NCBI GenBank assembly: GCA_947475415.1
Contig: CANJLH010000016.1
Location: 1-64,000, forward strand
Reading direction: 5' to 3'
Source of the DNA: Caulobacteraceae bacterium
GTDB taxonomy: Bacteria > Pseudomonadota > Alphaproteobacteria > Caulobacterales > Caulobacteraceae
DNA length: 64,000 nucleotides
Within the stretch, counting starts at the first letter, position 1. Every line of letters starts with the position of its first letter. The position numbers were made by a program, and so were the translations under genes. This document shows, piece after piece, positions 55,640-64,000 of the stretch. The notes beneath the pieces are model-generated. The model ran no database searches. It was not told the origin of the DNA and worked only from the letters and a program-made list of their open reading frames with translations.

Positions 55640-56416
55640 CTACGCCTTCTGGGTCATCGCCTGGACCAGACTGCCGGTGTAGGCGGCATGGCCCACATGG
55701 GTCAGTCTGGCCTCCATATCCGCCCAGATGTCGCCGCCCAGATCGCGCCAGCGGCGGCAAAATGCATAGTCCTCTGAAAGGTACTGGCCGGTCTCCGGTT
55801 CAATCATGGTGTCGAAGATCATCGTCGCCACGGGCGCCGCCGCGTCGGCCATATCGCCCATTCGCGCGCGTAGTTCGGGGTGGGCGTCCACCACCGCCTG
55901 CATGGCTGCGCGCTTGATCATCAGGAAGCCGGTGCCGCCGTAGGCGACTTTGGCGAACCCTCCCTCGACTTCCACGGAACTGTCCGGCGTTGGGATGAAC
56001 CGAACCACGTATCCGATCGAGGCGGCCTGCAGATCGGCTACCCCGGCCTCAGCCGCCCGGCGGGCCTTCTCCCAGTCAATGGACTTGAGCGGACAAACCG
56101 CCGCGACCACGTCGCGGTTGGCTTCCAACAAGCGGAAAACATTTTCGGGTTTGAAGCCGATATCAGCGTCGATAAACAGCAGCTGCGTGGCGTCGGAAGC
56201 CAGGAATTGGGCGGCCAACCGGCTACGTGCTCGGGTGATCAGGGCGTCGCCGCCCATCATATCGACCTGCAGAGGCAGCCCCTTCGCCCGGCAGGCGTCC
56301 TGCAGCGCCAGCAGAGACTGGACGAAGTAGATGTTCAGGGTTCCGCCGTAGCAGGGCGAAGCCAAATAGAGCTTTACGCGGGGCTTCGCGGACTTGGCGG
56401 GCTTGTATCGACTCAT
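55640..56416 (-). CDS. GT-A-fold glycosyltransferase-like protein
   Basis: A 258-residue protein with a nucleotide-sugar transferase layout: VKLYLASPCYGGTLNIYFVQSL, ITRARSRLAAQFL, QLLFIDADIGFKPENVFRLL (D-x-D), YGGTGFLMIKRAAMQAV and SEDYAFCRRWRDLGGDIW. A near-perfect Shine-Dalgarno (GCAGGAGGCCAC) precedes the ATG. It is not next to other glycan genes; acceptor unknown. Confidence 0.82.
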   Translation of the reverse strand: MSRYKPAKSAKPRVKLYLASPCYGGTLNIYFVQSLLALQDACRAKGLPLQVDMMGGDALITRARSRLAAQFLASDATQLLFIDADIGFKPENVFRLLEANRDVVAAVCPLKSIDWEKARRAAEAGVADLQAASIGYVVRFIPTPDSSVEVEGGFAKVAYGGTGFLMIKRAAMQAVVDAHPELRARMGDMADAAAPVATMIFDTMIEPETGQYLSEDYAFCRRWRDLGGDIWADMEARLTHVGHAAYTGSLVQAMTQKA

Positions 56417-56477
56417 GTGGCCTCCTGCGTCCCCTCACGATAGAGGGACCGCGAGCGCCGCGGCAAGCCAGCCAAAA

Positions 56478-57617
56478 TTAGGGGCGGGCCGGGACCTTGC
56501 CGGGCCAGGTGAGATAGCCATTGCGATCGAAACCGGCCGCACGGGTGACGACCATGCAGCCGCAGCCAGGGGCCCAGACCCGCCGCTCACCCTGCGCCAT
56601 GCTGCCGCTGGACCGACTGTCGCGATGCGCCCAGCCGCCGCCTTGGCCGCCGGCTTGGTCAGAGCCGAAGCGATCGTCCTTCCGGGAGGGTGTCGCGGGC
56701 GGCGGTGGGGCGGCCCGGTAGCCGTCCCCGTAACCGTAGCTATAGCCCCGCTCGTCAGAACCTGCGCCGGCGCCATCCTGGTAGCCTTCACGATATCCAT
56801 GGCGATAGGCGTGACGAACCATGGAGCCGCTCGCCGATTCGTCCGGCGCCGACGCCATGTCGCCGTGGTGCGGATTTGCGTGACCGTCGGCCGGCGGGTG
56901 GGCCGCGCCCGGCGCTGGCGGGCGGCCATTCCGCGCATAGGGATAGCCCGGCGCGAACGGCCCGCGGCCCGTGCCCTGGCGTGGCGCAGCGCGGTCATCG
57001 GGCGCGCGCCGATCAATATAGGCCGATCCATCGGTCGGTCGCTCGAGGCGCGGATCGCTGGAATGTTCGTCGCCATAGCGGCGGTTGTCATCGTAGCCGC
57101 GACCTCGATAGCCGCCGCCCATCCGGGGTGTTCCATAGTGCGGGCCGCTGTAGTGCGGATCATCATAAGCCATGTCACGATCATCAGCGCGAGGCTGAGC
57201 GGAATCGCGCCCGCCAGCCAGAGGCGGCGCGCCGTAGCGGCCGCCGCCTTCGCCGTGACGGCGATGATGAAATCCAGACTCCATTCCGCCGCCGTGATGG
57301 CCGCTGCCGCCCAGGCCGGCGTAACTGCGAGGGCCACCGACTGCGTGGCTACGGAAGCCACGATGCGCCGTCTTCGCGCCGCGACCGCCGCCGGCGCCCG
57401 GGTGGCGGCCAAACCAGTCGCCGCCGTTCGCGTGGCCGCCGCCCTGTCCGGCCTTTTCCGGAACGCACACGGGTGTCGGCGGGCAGCTGGCCGGTGGCAT
57501 TGTCGCCGACGCGGACGAAATCGTCGTGCGCGCCGATTGCGCGCCCTTTTCTCCGGGTTGCCCAAGGCATCCTGCCAAGATAAGCGTGGCTGCGGGAAGA
57601 ACGGAACGAAGGCGCAT
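56478..57617 (-). CDS. low-complexity Gly/His/Tyr/Arg-rich lipoprotein
   Basis: A 379-residue protein with a lipoprotein signal (MRLRSVLPAATLILAGCLGQ, lipobox LAGC). The mature part is dominated by Gly, His, Arg, Tyr and Pro (for example GYREGYQDGAGAGSDERGYS), with a more conserved-looking Cys-containing end (WAPGCGCMVVTRAAGFDRNG). Long open frames also run on the plus strand and in a second minus frame, a result of biased GC-rich composition; the lipobox frame is preferred. Function unknown, perhaps an envelope-associated disordered protein. Confidence 0.6.
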   Translation of the reverse strand: MRLRSVLPAATLILAGCLGQPGEKGAQSARTTISSASATMPPASCPPTPVCVPEKAGQGGGHANGGDWFGRHPGAGGGRGAKTAHRGFRSHAVGGPRSYAGLGGSGHHGGGMESGFHHRRHGEGGGRYGAPPLAGGRDSAQPRADDRDMAYDDPHYSGPHYGTPRMGGGYRGRGYDDNRRYGDEHSSDPRLERPTDGSAYIDRRAPDDRAAPRQGTGRGPFAPGYPYARNGRPPAPGAAHPPADGHANPHHGDMASAPDESASGSMVRHAYRHGYREGYQDGAGAGSDERGYSYGYGDGYRAAPPPPATPSRKDDRFGSDQAGGQGGGWAHRDSRSSGSMAQGERRVWAPGCGCMVVTRAAGFDRNGYLTWPGKVPARP

Positions 57618-57667
57618 AACGGTCACCGGAGACGACTTTTCAGACAAAGGAACTGCGAACATGCGGA

Positions 57668-58501
57668 TCAGTTTCCGTTAACGCTGTAGTTTTCTCCCTC
57701 TGCGCGAAGAAACACCTCGATTAGGCGATCATAAAGCGCAAGTTGCTTGTAGTTACGGAAAGTGGGCGTAGCAGAACGCCAGGCCTTGGCAAACGCTGAC
57801 AAGCGGTCACGATCCTCCGCAAGATCCGCCAGCGGCGTGATCCAAACCCTGATGGTGAACAACGCCGAATCTGTGCGCGGCAACCGACGCAGGGTCTGGC
57901 GCTCAACACGCAAATGCAGGACGCGCCCAGACTCGGCCGGGTCGATTTCGGGGATCTGCGCGCGCATCGCCGCGGCGGAGGGCATGAACCGCTCAGCCGC
58001 GTTGACCAGCGTCCAGTTGCGCCGCTCCAGAACAAGGTCCTGCCGCAACCCGTCGAACACCCGCCGGGTGCGCGTCAGGAACCGCTCCGCGAACCCCTCC
58101 ACCGGGGCATGCAGGTCCGCAAGTGATCGGCCAATCACCTGCGCCGCCGTAAAGAATGTCGGAGCGCAGAGGCATAGGGCGGTCAGCCGCCAATCTCCAT
58201 CACGCCGCTGCATCAAACAAAGATCGTCAGCCGTCGCACGCGCGGCGGCCAGAAGCGGCGCCTGCCCCTCCGCAGCAATGTGTCTGCCAAGGGCGACTTC
58301 GACCAGCGCCAGCGCCTCTGCCTGAGCCTCGCGGGACCCCTCCGTTTCCGCCCAGGTTTCTGCAGGATGCGCGGCGATAAGCGGATCCTTGCGCACCGCG
58401 GGGTCGGCCTCTCCGCCCTCCAGCCAGGCGTCTGGTGAGATCGCCCTCAGGCCGATTGCGAAATCGGCGTTCTCCTCCCACGGCGCATGACGCAGCCTCA
58501 C
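57668..58501 (-). CDS. DUF3445 (heme-dependent oxidative N-demethylase-like) protein
   Basis: A 277-residue protein matching DUF3445: APWEENADFAIGLRAIS, CLMQRRDGDWRLTALCLCAPTFF, LHAPVEGFAERFLTR, and LERRNWTLVNAAERFMP. One studied member family (HODM) uses heme to demethylate amines. The GTG at 58501 overlaps the TGA of the VanZ-like gene (GTGA), so the long upstream extension of the frame (to 58807) is not real. Confidence 0.82.
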   Translation of the reverse strand: MRLRHAPWEENADFAIGLRAISPDAWLEGGEADPAVRKDPLIAAHPAETWAETEGSREAQAEALALVEVALGRHIAAEGQAPLLAAARATADDLCLMQRRDGDWRLTALCLCAPTFFTAAQVIGRSLADLHAPVEGFAERFLTRTRRVFDGLRQDLVLERRNWTLVNAAERFMPSAAAMRAQIPEIDPAESGRVLHLRVERQTLRRLPRTDSALFTIRVWITPLADLAEDRDRLSAFAKAWRSATPTFRNYKQLALYDRLIEVFLRAEGENYSVNGN

Positions 58502-58860
58502 GTCCGACGCGCCACCCGCCGCCAGACACCATAGGACAGGGCCACGAACAATACGCCCAGTCCGTTGGCGGCGGCATCCTGCCAATCCGCCTGGCGACCA
58601 AGATTCATGGCGCCCTGCGCGAACTCCATCGCCACGCCGAACGCGATTGCCGAAGCCACAGCCAATCTTGGATGTTTCGGGAAGAGCGCGAAGCTCAACG
58701 CCGTCAGCACGGCATAGGTAATGGCATGCTCGGACTTGTCCGACAGGTTCGGGGCGGGCAAGTCCTCCGACGGCGCCAGCGAGAGCGCGGCGATCACCGC
58801 CAGGCACGCCGCGTAGGCGGCGATGCGCAGCAGACGTGGCAGGCGACTGGCGGAGATCAT
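58498..58860 (-). CDS. VanZ-like membrane protein
   Basis: A 120-residue four-helix protein with the VanZ pattern: LSLAPSEDLPAPNLSDKSEHAITYAVLT (conserved D-K-x-x-H), a MEFAQ segment, and DWQDAAANGLGVLF (conserved D-x-x-A-N). Function of most VanZ-like proteins is unknown. Coupled to the DUF3445 gene by a GTGA overlap. Confidence 0.85.
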   Translation of the reverse strand: MISASRLPRLLRIAAYAACLAVIAALSLAPSEDLPAPNLSDKSEHAITYAVLTALSFALFPKHPRLAVASAIAFGVAMEFAQGAMNLGRQADWQDAAANGLGVLFVALSYGVWRRVARRT

Positions 58861-58954
58861 GGCGTCTGATAGCAGATCAATGACCGCGGCGCGCCTTGCG
58901 CATGCAGCGCCCTCTTACTAGCGTCATGGGGGGATCAAGAGGCGGGAGACGGCG

Positions 58955-59611
58955 TTGGCGACAGAGGCGGTGATATGGGATTTCGGCGGTGTCTTCACGA
59001 CGTCTCCCTTCGAGGCCTTCAACCGCTTCGAGGCTGAGGTCGGCGCTCCGCATGACCTGATCCGCAAGGTCAATTCCACAAATCCGGACACCAACGCCTG
59101 GGCGCTGTTCGAGAGTTCTCAGATCGACGCCGCCCGCTTCGACCAACTTTTCATGGACGAGTCCCTCTCGCTGGGATTCCCGATCCGCGGGCGCGATGTC
59201 CTGCCCTTGCTGCGCGGCCTGATACGTCCGCGAATGGTCGAGGCGTTAAAGGCCTGCAAGGCCCGCTTCAAGGTGGGCTGCATTACCAACAACATGCTCA
59301 CCGAGCACAGCCCAGGTCACGCCGAGGCGGCTCAGCGCGCAGGTGGGGTCGGCGAGGTCATGCCCCTGTTCGACGTCGTGATCGAAAGCGCCAAGGCCGG
59401 CGTGCGAAAGCCCGACCCCAAAATCTATCTGATGGCGTGCGAAGCCCTGTCTGTGTCGCCGGCGGACTGCGTCTACCTCGATGACCTTGGCATCAACTGC
59501 AAACCCGCCGCCCAGCTCGGCATGCGGGCGATCAAGGTGGTCAGCGAAGCCCAGGCCCTGACCGATCTGGCGGAGGCTACAGGCCTGGTGTTCGAAGGGG
59601 CCGCAACGTGA
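58955..59611 (+). CDS. HAD-family hydrolase
   Basis: A 218-residue haloacid-dehalogenase-like hydrolase: [15 protein letters not shown] (nucleophile Asp; second position Gly as in epoxide-hydrolase-linked HADs), VGCITNNML (motif II), [18 protein letters not shown] (motif III) and [12 protein letters not shown] (motif IV). The start is a TTG with GGGAGA upstream. Its stop overlaps the next GTG (GTGA). The substrate is unknown, probably a small phosphate ester. Confidence 0.87.
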   Translation: MATEAVIWDFGGVFTTSPFEAFNRFEAEVGAPHDLIRKVNSTNPDTNAWALFESSQIDAARFDQLFMDESLSLGFPIRGRDVLPLLRGLIRPRMVEALKACKARFKVGCITNNMLTEHSPGHAEAAQRAGGVGEVMPLFDVVIESAKAGVRKPDPKIYLMACEALSVSPADCVYLDDLGINCKPAAQLGMRAIKVVSEAQALTDLAEATGLVFEGAAT

Positions 59612-59919
59612 CCAGGCCATACCGGATCGGCGCGCCGGCGGCCCTGGCGCTGTTGCCGAAGTGGCGGGCGGTCGATGACGGCCGCGACGCCATCCAGCGC
59701 ACGTTTCGCTTTTCGGAATTCTCGGCCGCCTTCGGATTCATGACCCGCTGCGCCCTGATGGCCGAGAAACTCGACCACCACCCGGAGTGGTTCAACGTTT
59801 ACAATCGGGTGGATGTGACTCTGACCACCCATGACGCGAAGGGAGTCACCGAGCTTGACGTCACCCTTGCGGGTTTCATGGACATGGCCGCGACGTCGGC
59901 CGGAATGAAGGAAGATTAG
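59608..59919 (+). CDS. phhB: 4a-hydroxytetrahydrobiopterin dehydratase
   Basis: A 103-residue pterin-4a-carbinolamine dehydratase: [38 protein letters not shown] and the [11 protein letters not shown] loop, matching the family's H-H-P-x-W/Y signature. It recycles the pterin cofactor of aromatic amino acid hydroxylases. Translationally coupled with the HAD gene and 2 bases before the SDR gene. Confidence 0.9.
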   Translation: MTRPYRIGAPAALALLPKWRAVDDGRDAIQRTFRFSEFSAAFGFMTRCALMAEKLDHHPEWFNVYNRVDVTLTTHDAKGVTELDVTLAGFMDMAATSAGMKED

Positions 59920-59921
59920 CG

Positions 59922-60698
59922 ATGTCTGGACGGGTCGCGGGCAAGAAGGCGTTCATCTCCGGCGGGGCCCAGGGGCTGGGCGCGGCCATGGCCAAGGCCC
60001 TGGCCGCCGAGGGCGCTAAGGTGAGCCTGGGCGACATAAATCACCTTGGCGCCGAAACTGTCGCCGCCGAGATCAATGCCGCCCATGGCGAGGGAACGGC
60101 CTTCGCATTCCCCTTGGACGTCACCAAGGAGGATCAGTGGATCTTCGCCTTGGAGGAAGCCGACGCGGCCATGGGTGGGATCTCGGTGCTGATCAACAAT
60201 GCCGGCGTCGCAGACGGCGGCGCGATCGAAGACCTGGAATTCGACACCTGGAAACGGGTGATGAGCATCAATGTGGATTCGGTGTTCCTGGGAACCAAGC
60301 ACGCGCTCAAATACATGCGCCAGAATCAGCCCGGCTCGATCATCAACATCTCTTCGATCGCCGGCCTGATCGCCAGTCACAGCTCGCCAGCCTATAACGC
60401 CTCTAAGGCCGGCGTCTGGCTCTTGTCCAAGTCCATCGCCCTGCATTGCGCCAAACAGAAGTTGGAGATCCGCTCCAACTCCATCCACCCCGTGTTCATC
60501 AACACTCCAATCCTCGACCGCTGGCGCCAGCAGTTCGGCAAGGAAGAGGCCGAAGCAAAGCTTGGCCGCCAGATCCCCATCGGACGCATCGGCCAGCCCG
60601 AGGATATCGCCGCCGCCGCCGTCTACCTCGCCTCCGATGAGAGCAAGCTGATGACTGGCGCGGAGATCAAGCTGGATGGCGGCATCTCGGCGATGTGA
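59922..60698 (+). CDS. short-chain dehydrogenase/reductase
   Basis: A 258-residue classical SDR: ISGGAQGLGAAMAKAL, NNAGVADGGAIEDL, IINISSIAGLIASHSS, YNASKAGVWLLSKSI (YxxxK) and SIHPVFINTPI; it resembles 3-beta/20-beta hydroxysteroid dehydrogenase and glucose dehydrogenase-like members. Third gene of the HAD-phhB-SDR operon. Substrate unknown. Confidence 0.88.
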   Translation: MSGRVAGKKAFISGGAQGLGAAMAKALAAEGAKVSLGDINHLGAETVAAEINAAHGEGTAFAFPLDVTKEDQWIFALEEADAAMGGISVLINNAGVADGGAIEDLEFDTWKRVMSINVDSVFLGTKHALKYMRQNQPGSIINISSIAGLIASHSSPAYNASKAGVWLLSKSIALHCAKQKLEIRSNSIHPVFINTPILDRWRQQFGKEEAEAKLGRQIPIGRIGQPEDIAAAAVYLASDESKLMTGAEIKLDGGISAM

Positions 60699-60861
60699 GG
60701 CGCCAAACAGGTGCGTCAGCTGCAGCCGAGCTTAATTTCGCCGAATTTTTCGGGCAGGTTGGAATAACATCGCAATTGCTGCGTTATCCATGGTGGCTAG
60801 GGGGCCAACCGAGTTGCAGATCGCGGCGTGATCGGGATCGCAACACCTGGAGTGACTAGAC

Positions 60862-61557
60862 ATGCCCGAACCAGAACTCAACGACGACCGCGGCAATCAC
60901 ACCGAGGCCGGAGATGACCGGCGCGGCGGCGACGGCGGCGACGACATGGGCGGCCACAGTGGCGACGACACCTTGCAGGGCGGCGCGGGCGACGACACCA
61001 TTCACGGCGGCGACGGGACGAATTACCTGCGTGGCGAGGACGGCGACGATCATGTTTCCGGCGGCGCCGGATTCGATGATATCAACGGCAATACCGGTCG
61101 TGACACCCTGACAGGCGGCGGCGGCGACGACTGGGTTGTGGGCGGCAAGGACGATGACGACCTGGACGGCGAAGACGGTCGCGACATTGTCTACGGAAAC
61201 CTGGGCAATGACACGCTAAGGGGCGGATTGGGCCTCGACCTCGTGCGTGGCGGCCAGGGAGACGACTCGATTGCCGGCGGCGCGGGCGATGACTGGCTAT
61301 CGGGCGACCGGGGCGCGGACACGCTGAGCGGCGGCGCGGGCGCCGATGTGTTCCACATCGCAAGAGGCGCCGGCCTGGAACGCGTGATCGATTTCTCCAG
61401 GGCCGAGGGCGACCGGATCCAGATCGAGGATCACATGACCTATACGGTCACCCAGACCGGCGCTGACACCCTGATTGACTTTGGGGGCGGTGATCAGGTT
61501 CTGCTGGTCGGCGTCCAGACGACCAGCCTCACAGGCGCCTGGATCTTCGATAGCTGA
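60862..61557 (+). CDS. small RTX calcium-binding protein
   Basis: A 231-residue acidic protein made almost entirely of 14 consecutive nine-residue RTX repeats (GGxGxDxLx; for example GGAGDDTIH, GNLGNDTLR, GGQGDDSIA, about residues 40-165), followed by a serralysin-like C-terminal domain (ADVFHIARGAGLERVIDFS, GGGDQVLLVGVQTT). There is no N-terminal signal peptide; such proteins leave by type I secretion using the C-terminus. No catalytic domain is attached and no type I secretion genes lie nearby. GGAG precedes the ATG. Confidence 0.9.
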   Translation: MPEPELNDDRGNHTEAGDDRRGGDGGDDMGGHSGDDTLQGGAGDDTIHGGDGTNYLRGEDGDDHVSGGAGFDDINGNTGRDTLTGGGGDDWVVGGKDDDDLDGEDGRDIVYGNLGNDTLRGGLGLDLVRGGQGDDSIAGGAGDDWLSGDRGADTLSGGAGADVFHIARGAGLERVIDFSRAEGDRIQIEDHMTYTVTQTGADTLIDFGGGDQVLLVGVQTTSLTGAWIFDS

Positions 61558-61564
61558 CGGCGGA

Positions 61565-61596
61565 GCGCACCGGTGGACCCCACGCCGCCGGTGCGC
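61565..61596. terminator. bidirectional stem-loop between convergent genes
   Basis: GCGCACCGG, 14-base loop, CCGGTGCGC: a perfect 9-base stem in the 47-base gap between the RTX gene and the convergent FliL-like gene. No U-tract follows on either side, but position and strength fit a shared terminator. Confidence 0.6.
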
Positions 61597-61604
61597 GAAT
61601 CCGT

Positions 61605-62009
61605 TCAGTTGATCATGATCGAGCCCAGCAGCAGCCGCGCGCCCTTCTTGCCCAGCACGCGGTCGGTTTCCCGCTGGAGAATGGAGCCGATAAAATCAGC
61701 GTTTGGCACGGCGCCGGGCGAAAGGCCTGCAGCGTAGATTTGTATCACCTGTACGAACGCCGCCCTCAGGCGCGGTGTCACCTGTTCGCACTTGTTCCGC
61801 AGGGCGGCCTCCGGAACATCGATGCCGGTTTCGACGGTCAGTACGCCCCGACTACCGCCAGAGACATTGGTAGTGGCGATGATCGCCCCGATCTGGATGT
61901 AGGACTCGCCGCCACCCTTCTTCTTTTCGGGCTTTTCGTTGGCCCTGACGAGGTCCGGCGCCAGGGCGGCGAGGACGGCGGCGGCAGATATCAGACTGCG
62001 GCGATACAT
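61605..62009 (-). CDS. secreted FliL-like protein with Tat-like signal
   Basis: A 134-residue protein with an N-terminal export signal (MYRRSLISAAAVLAALAPDLVRA, twin Arg) followed by a Lys-rich spacer and a domain resembling the periplasmic part of FliL: SYIQIGAIIATTNVSGGSRGVLTVE, then EAALRNKCEQVTPRLRAAFVQVIQ. FliL stabilises the flagellar stator, but this lacks the usual transmembrane anchor. It is divergent from pseB, which would fit a flagellar context. The family call is tentative. Confidence 0.6.
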   Translation of the reverse strand: MYRRSLISAAAVLAALAPDLVRANEKPEKKKGGGESYIQIGAIIATTNVSGGSRGVLTVETGIDVPEAALRNKCEQVTPRLRAAFVQVIQIYAAGLSPGAVPNADFIGSILQRETDRVLGKKGARLLLGSIMIN

Positions 62010-62033
62010 GTCAGCCAAGCTGACGCATCATAG

Positions 62034-64000
<1,967 letters not shown>

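Noticed and set aside
56435-57565. Second minus-strand frame (376 residues) over the lipoprotein gene
   Set aside because: Arg/Ala/Thr-rich sequence without signal or domain, in a different frame from the lipobox protein.
56394-57689. Plus-strand 431-residue open frame over the lipoprotein gene
   Set aside because: Ala/Arg-biased shadow with no motif or ribosome binding site; the minus-strand frame has a lipobox and a plausible start.
60898-61360. Tandem DNA repeats in the RTX gene as a CRISPR-like array
   Set aside because: The periodicity is 27 bases, follows the reading frame and encodes RTX nonapeptides; there are no spacers.

Overview
The window is GC-rich DNA with dense, tightly packed genes, many joined by 4-base ATGA or GTGA overlaps. 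The gene content points to an alphaproteobacterium, most likely a Caulobacteraceae member such as Phenylobacterium or Caulobacter. This rests on pseudaminic-acid flagellin glycosylation genes, a holdfast-like set of export genes, a single-domain SWIB protein and several CoA-dependent degradation operons. The assignment is inferred from gene content only; no rRNA or other phylogenetic marker is present.

Layout. 1-898: remains of two insertion sequences, an IS3-type end abutting or inserted at the 5' end of an IS6-type element. 955-2751: a Baeyer-Villiger-type flavin monooxygenase. 2964-7322: a glycosylation module with a TPR/GT41 glycosyltransferase, a truncated DUF849 (BKACE) remnant, then DegT aminotransferase, WbqC and NeuD-type acyltransferase in one overlapping operon. 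7604-8662: a membrane O-acyltransferase.

8767-24033: a catabolic block with a TesB-like thioesterase, an ADP-forming acyl-CoA ligase, three crotonase or SDR steps, two pairs of adjacent acyl-CoA dehydrogenases that look like split (alpha-beta) enzymes, a GldA-like dehydrogenase, an amidohydrolase, a cupin dioxygenase-like protein, an active-site-degenerate cysteine hydrolase, an active-site-degenerate SDR, and an IclR regulator at the right edge. Together they look like a CoA-thioester pathway for a ketone-, ring- or branched-chain-containing compound. The substrate cannot be read from the sequence.

25266-44629: a large exopolysaccharide locus built from the protein families normally found with exosortase A (XrtA/PEP-CTERM): O-ligase/polymerase-like protein, GalE, glycosyltransferases, Wzm/Wzt ABC exporter, EpsB-type initiating sugar transferase, amidotransferase, FemAB, polysaccharide deacetylase, outer-membrane barrel, CpsD-like ATPase, Wzz and Wza. 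No exosortase, PEP-CTERM substrate or Wzx flippase is visible in the window. 44988-52108: a second glycan/membrane set (two GT2 enzymes, GtrA, methyltransferase, two large polytopic membrane proteins).

52440-61557: mixed housekeeping and accessory genes (SDR, AtuA-like protein, SWIB protein, GT-A-fold protein, low-complexity lipoprotein, DUF3445, VanZ-like, HAD, pterin dehydratase, SDR, small RTX protein). 61605-64000: a FliL-like secreted protein, then pseB and the start of pseC, the first steps of pseudaminic acid synthesis. These may work with the TPR glycosyltransferase near the left end in flagellin glycosylation.
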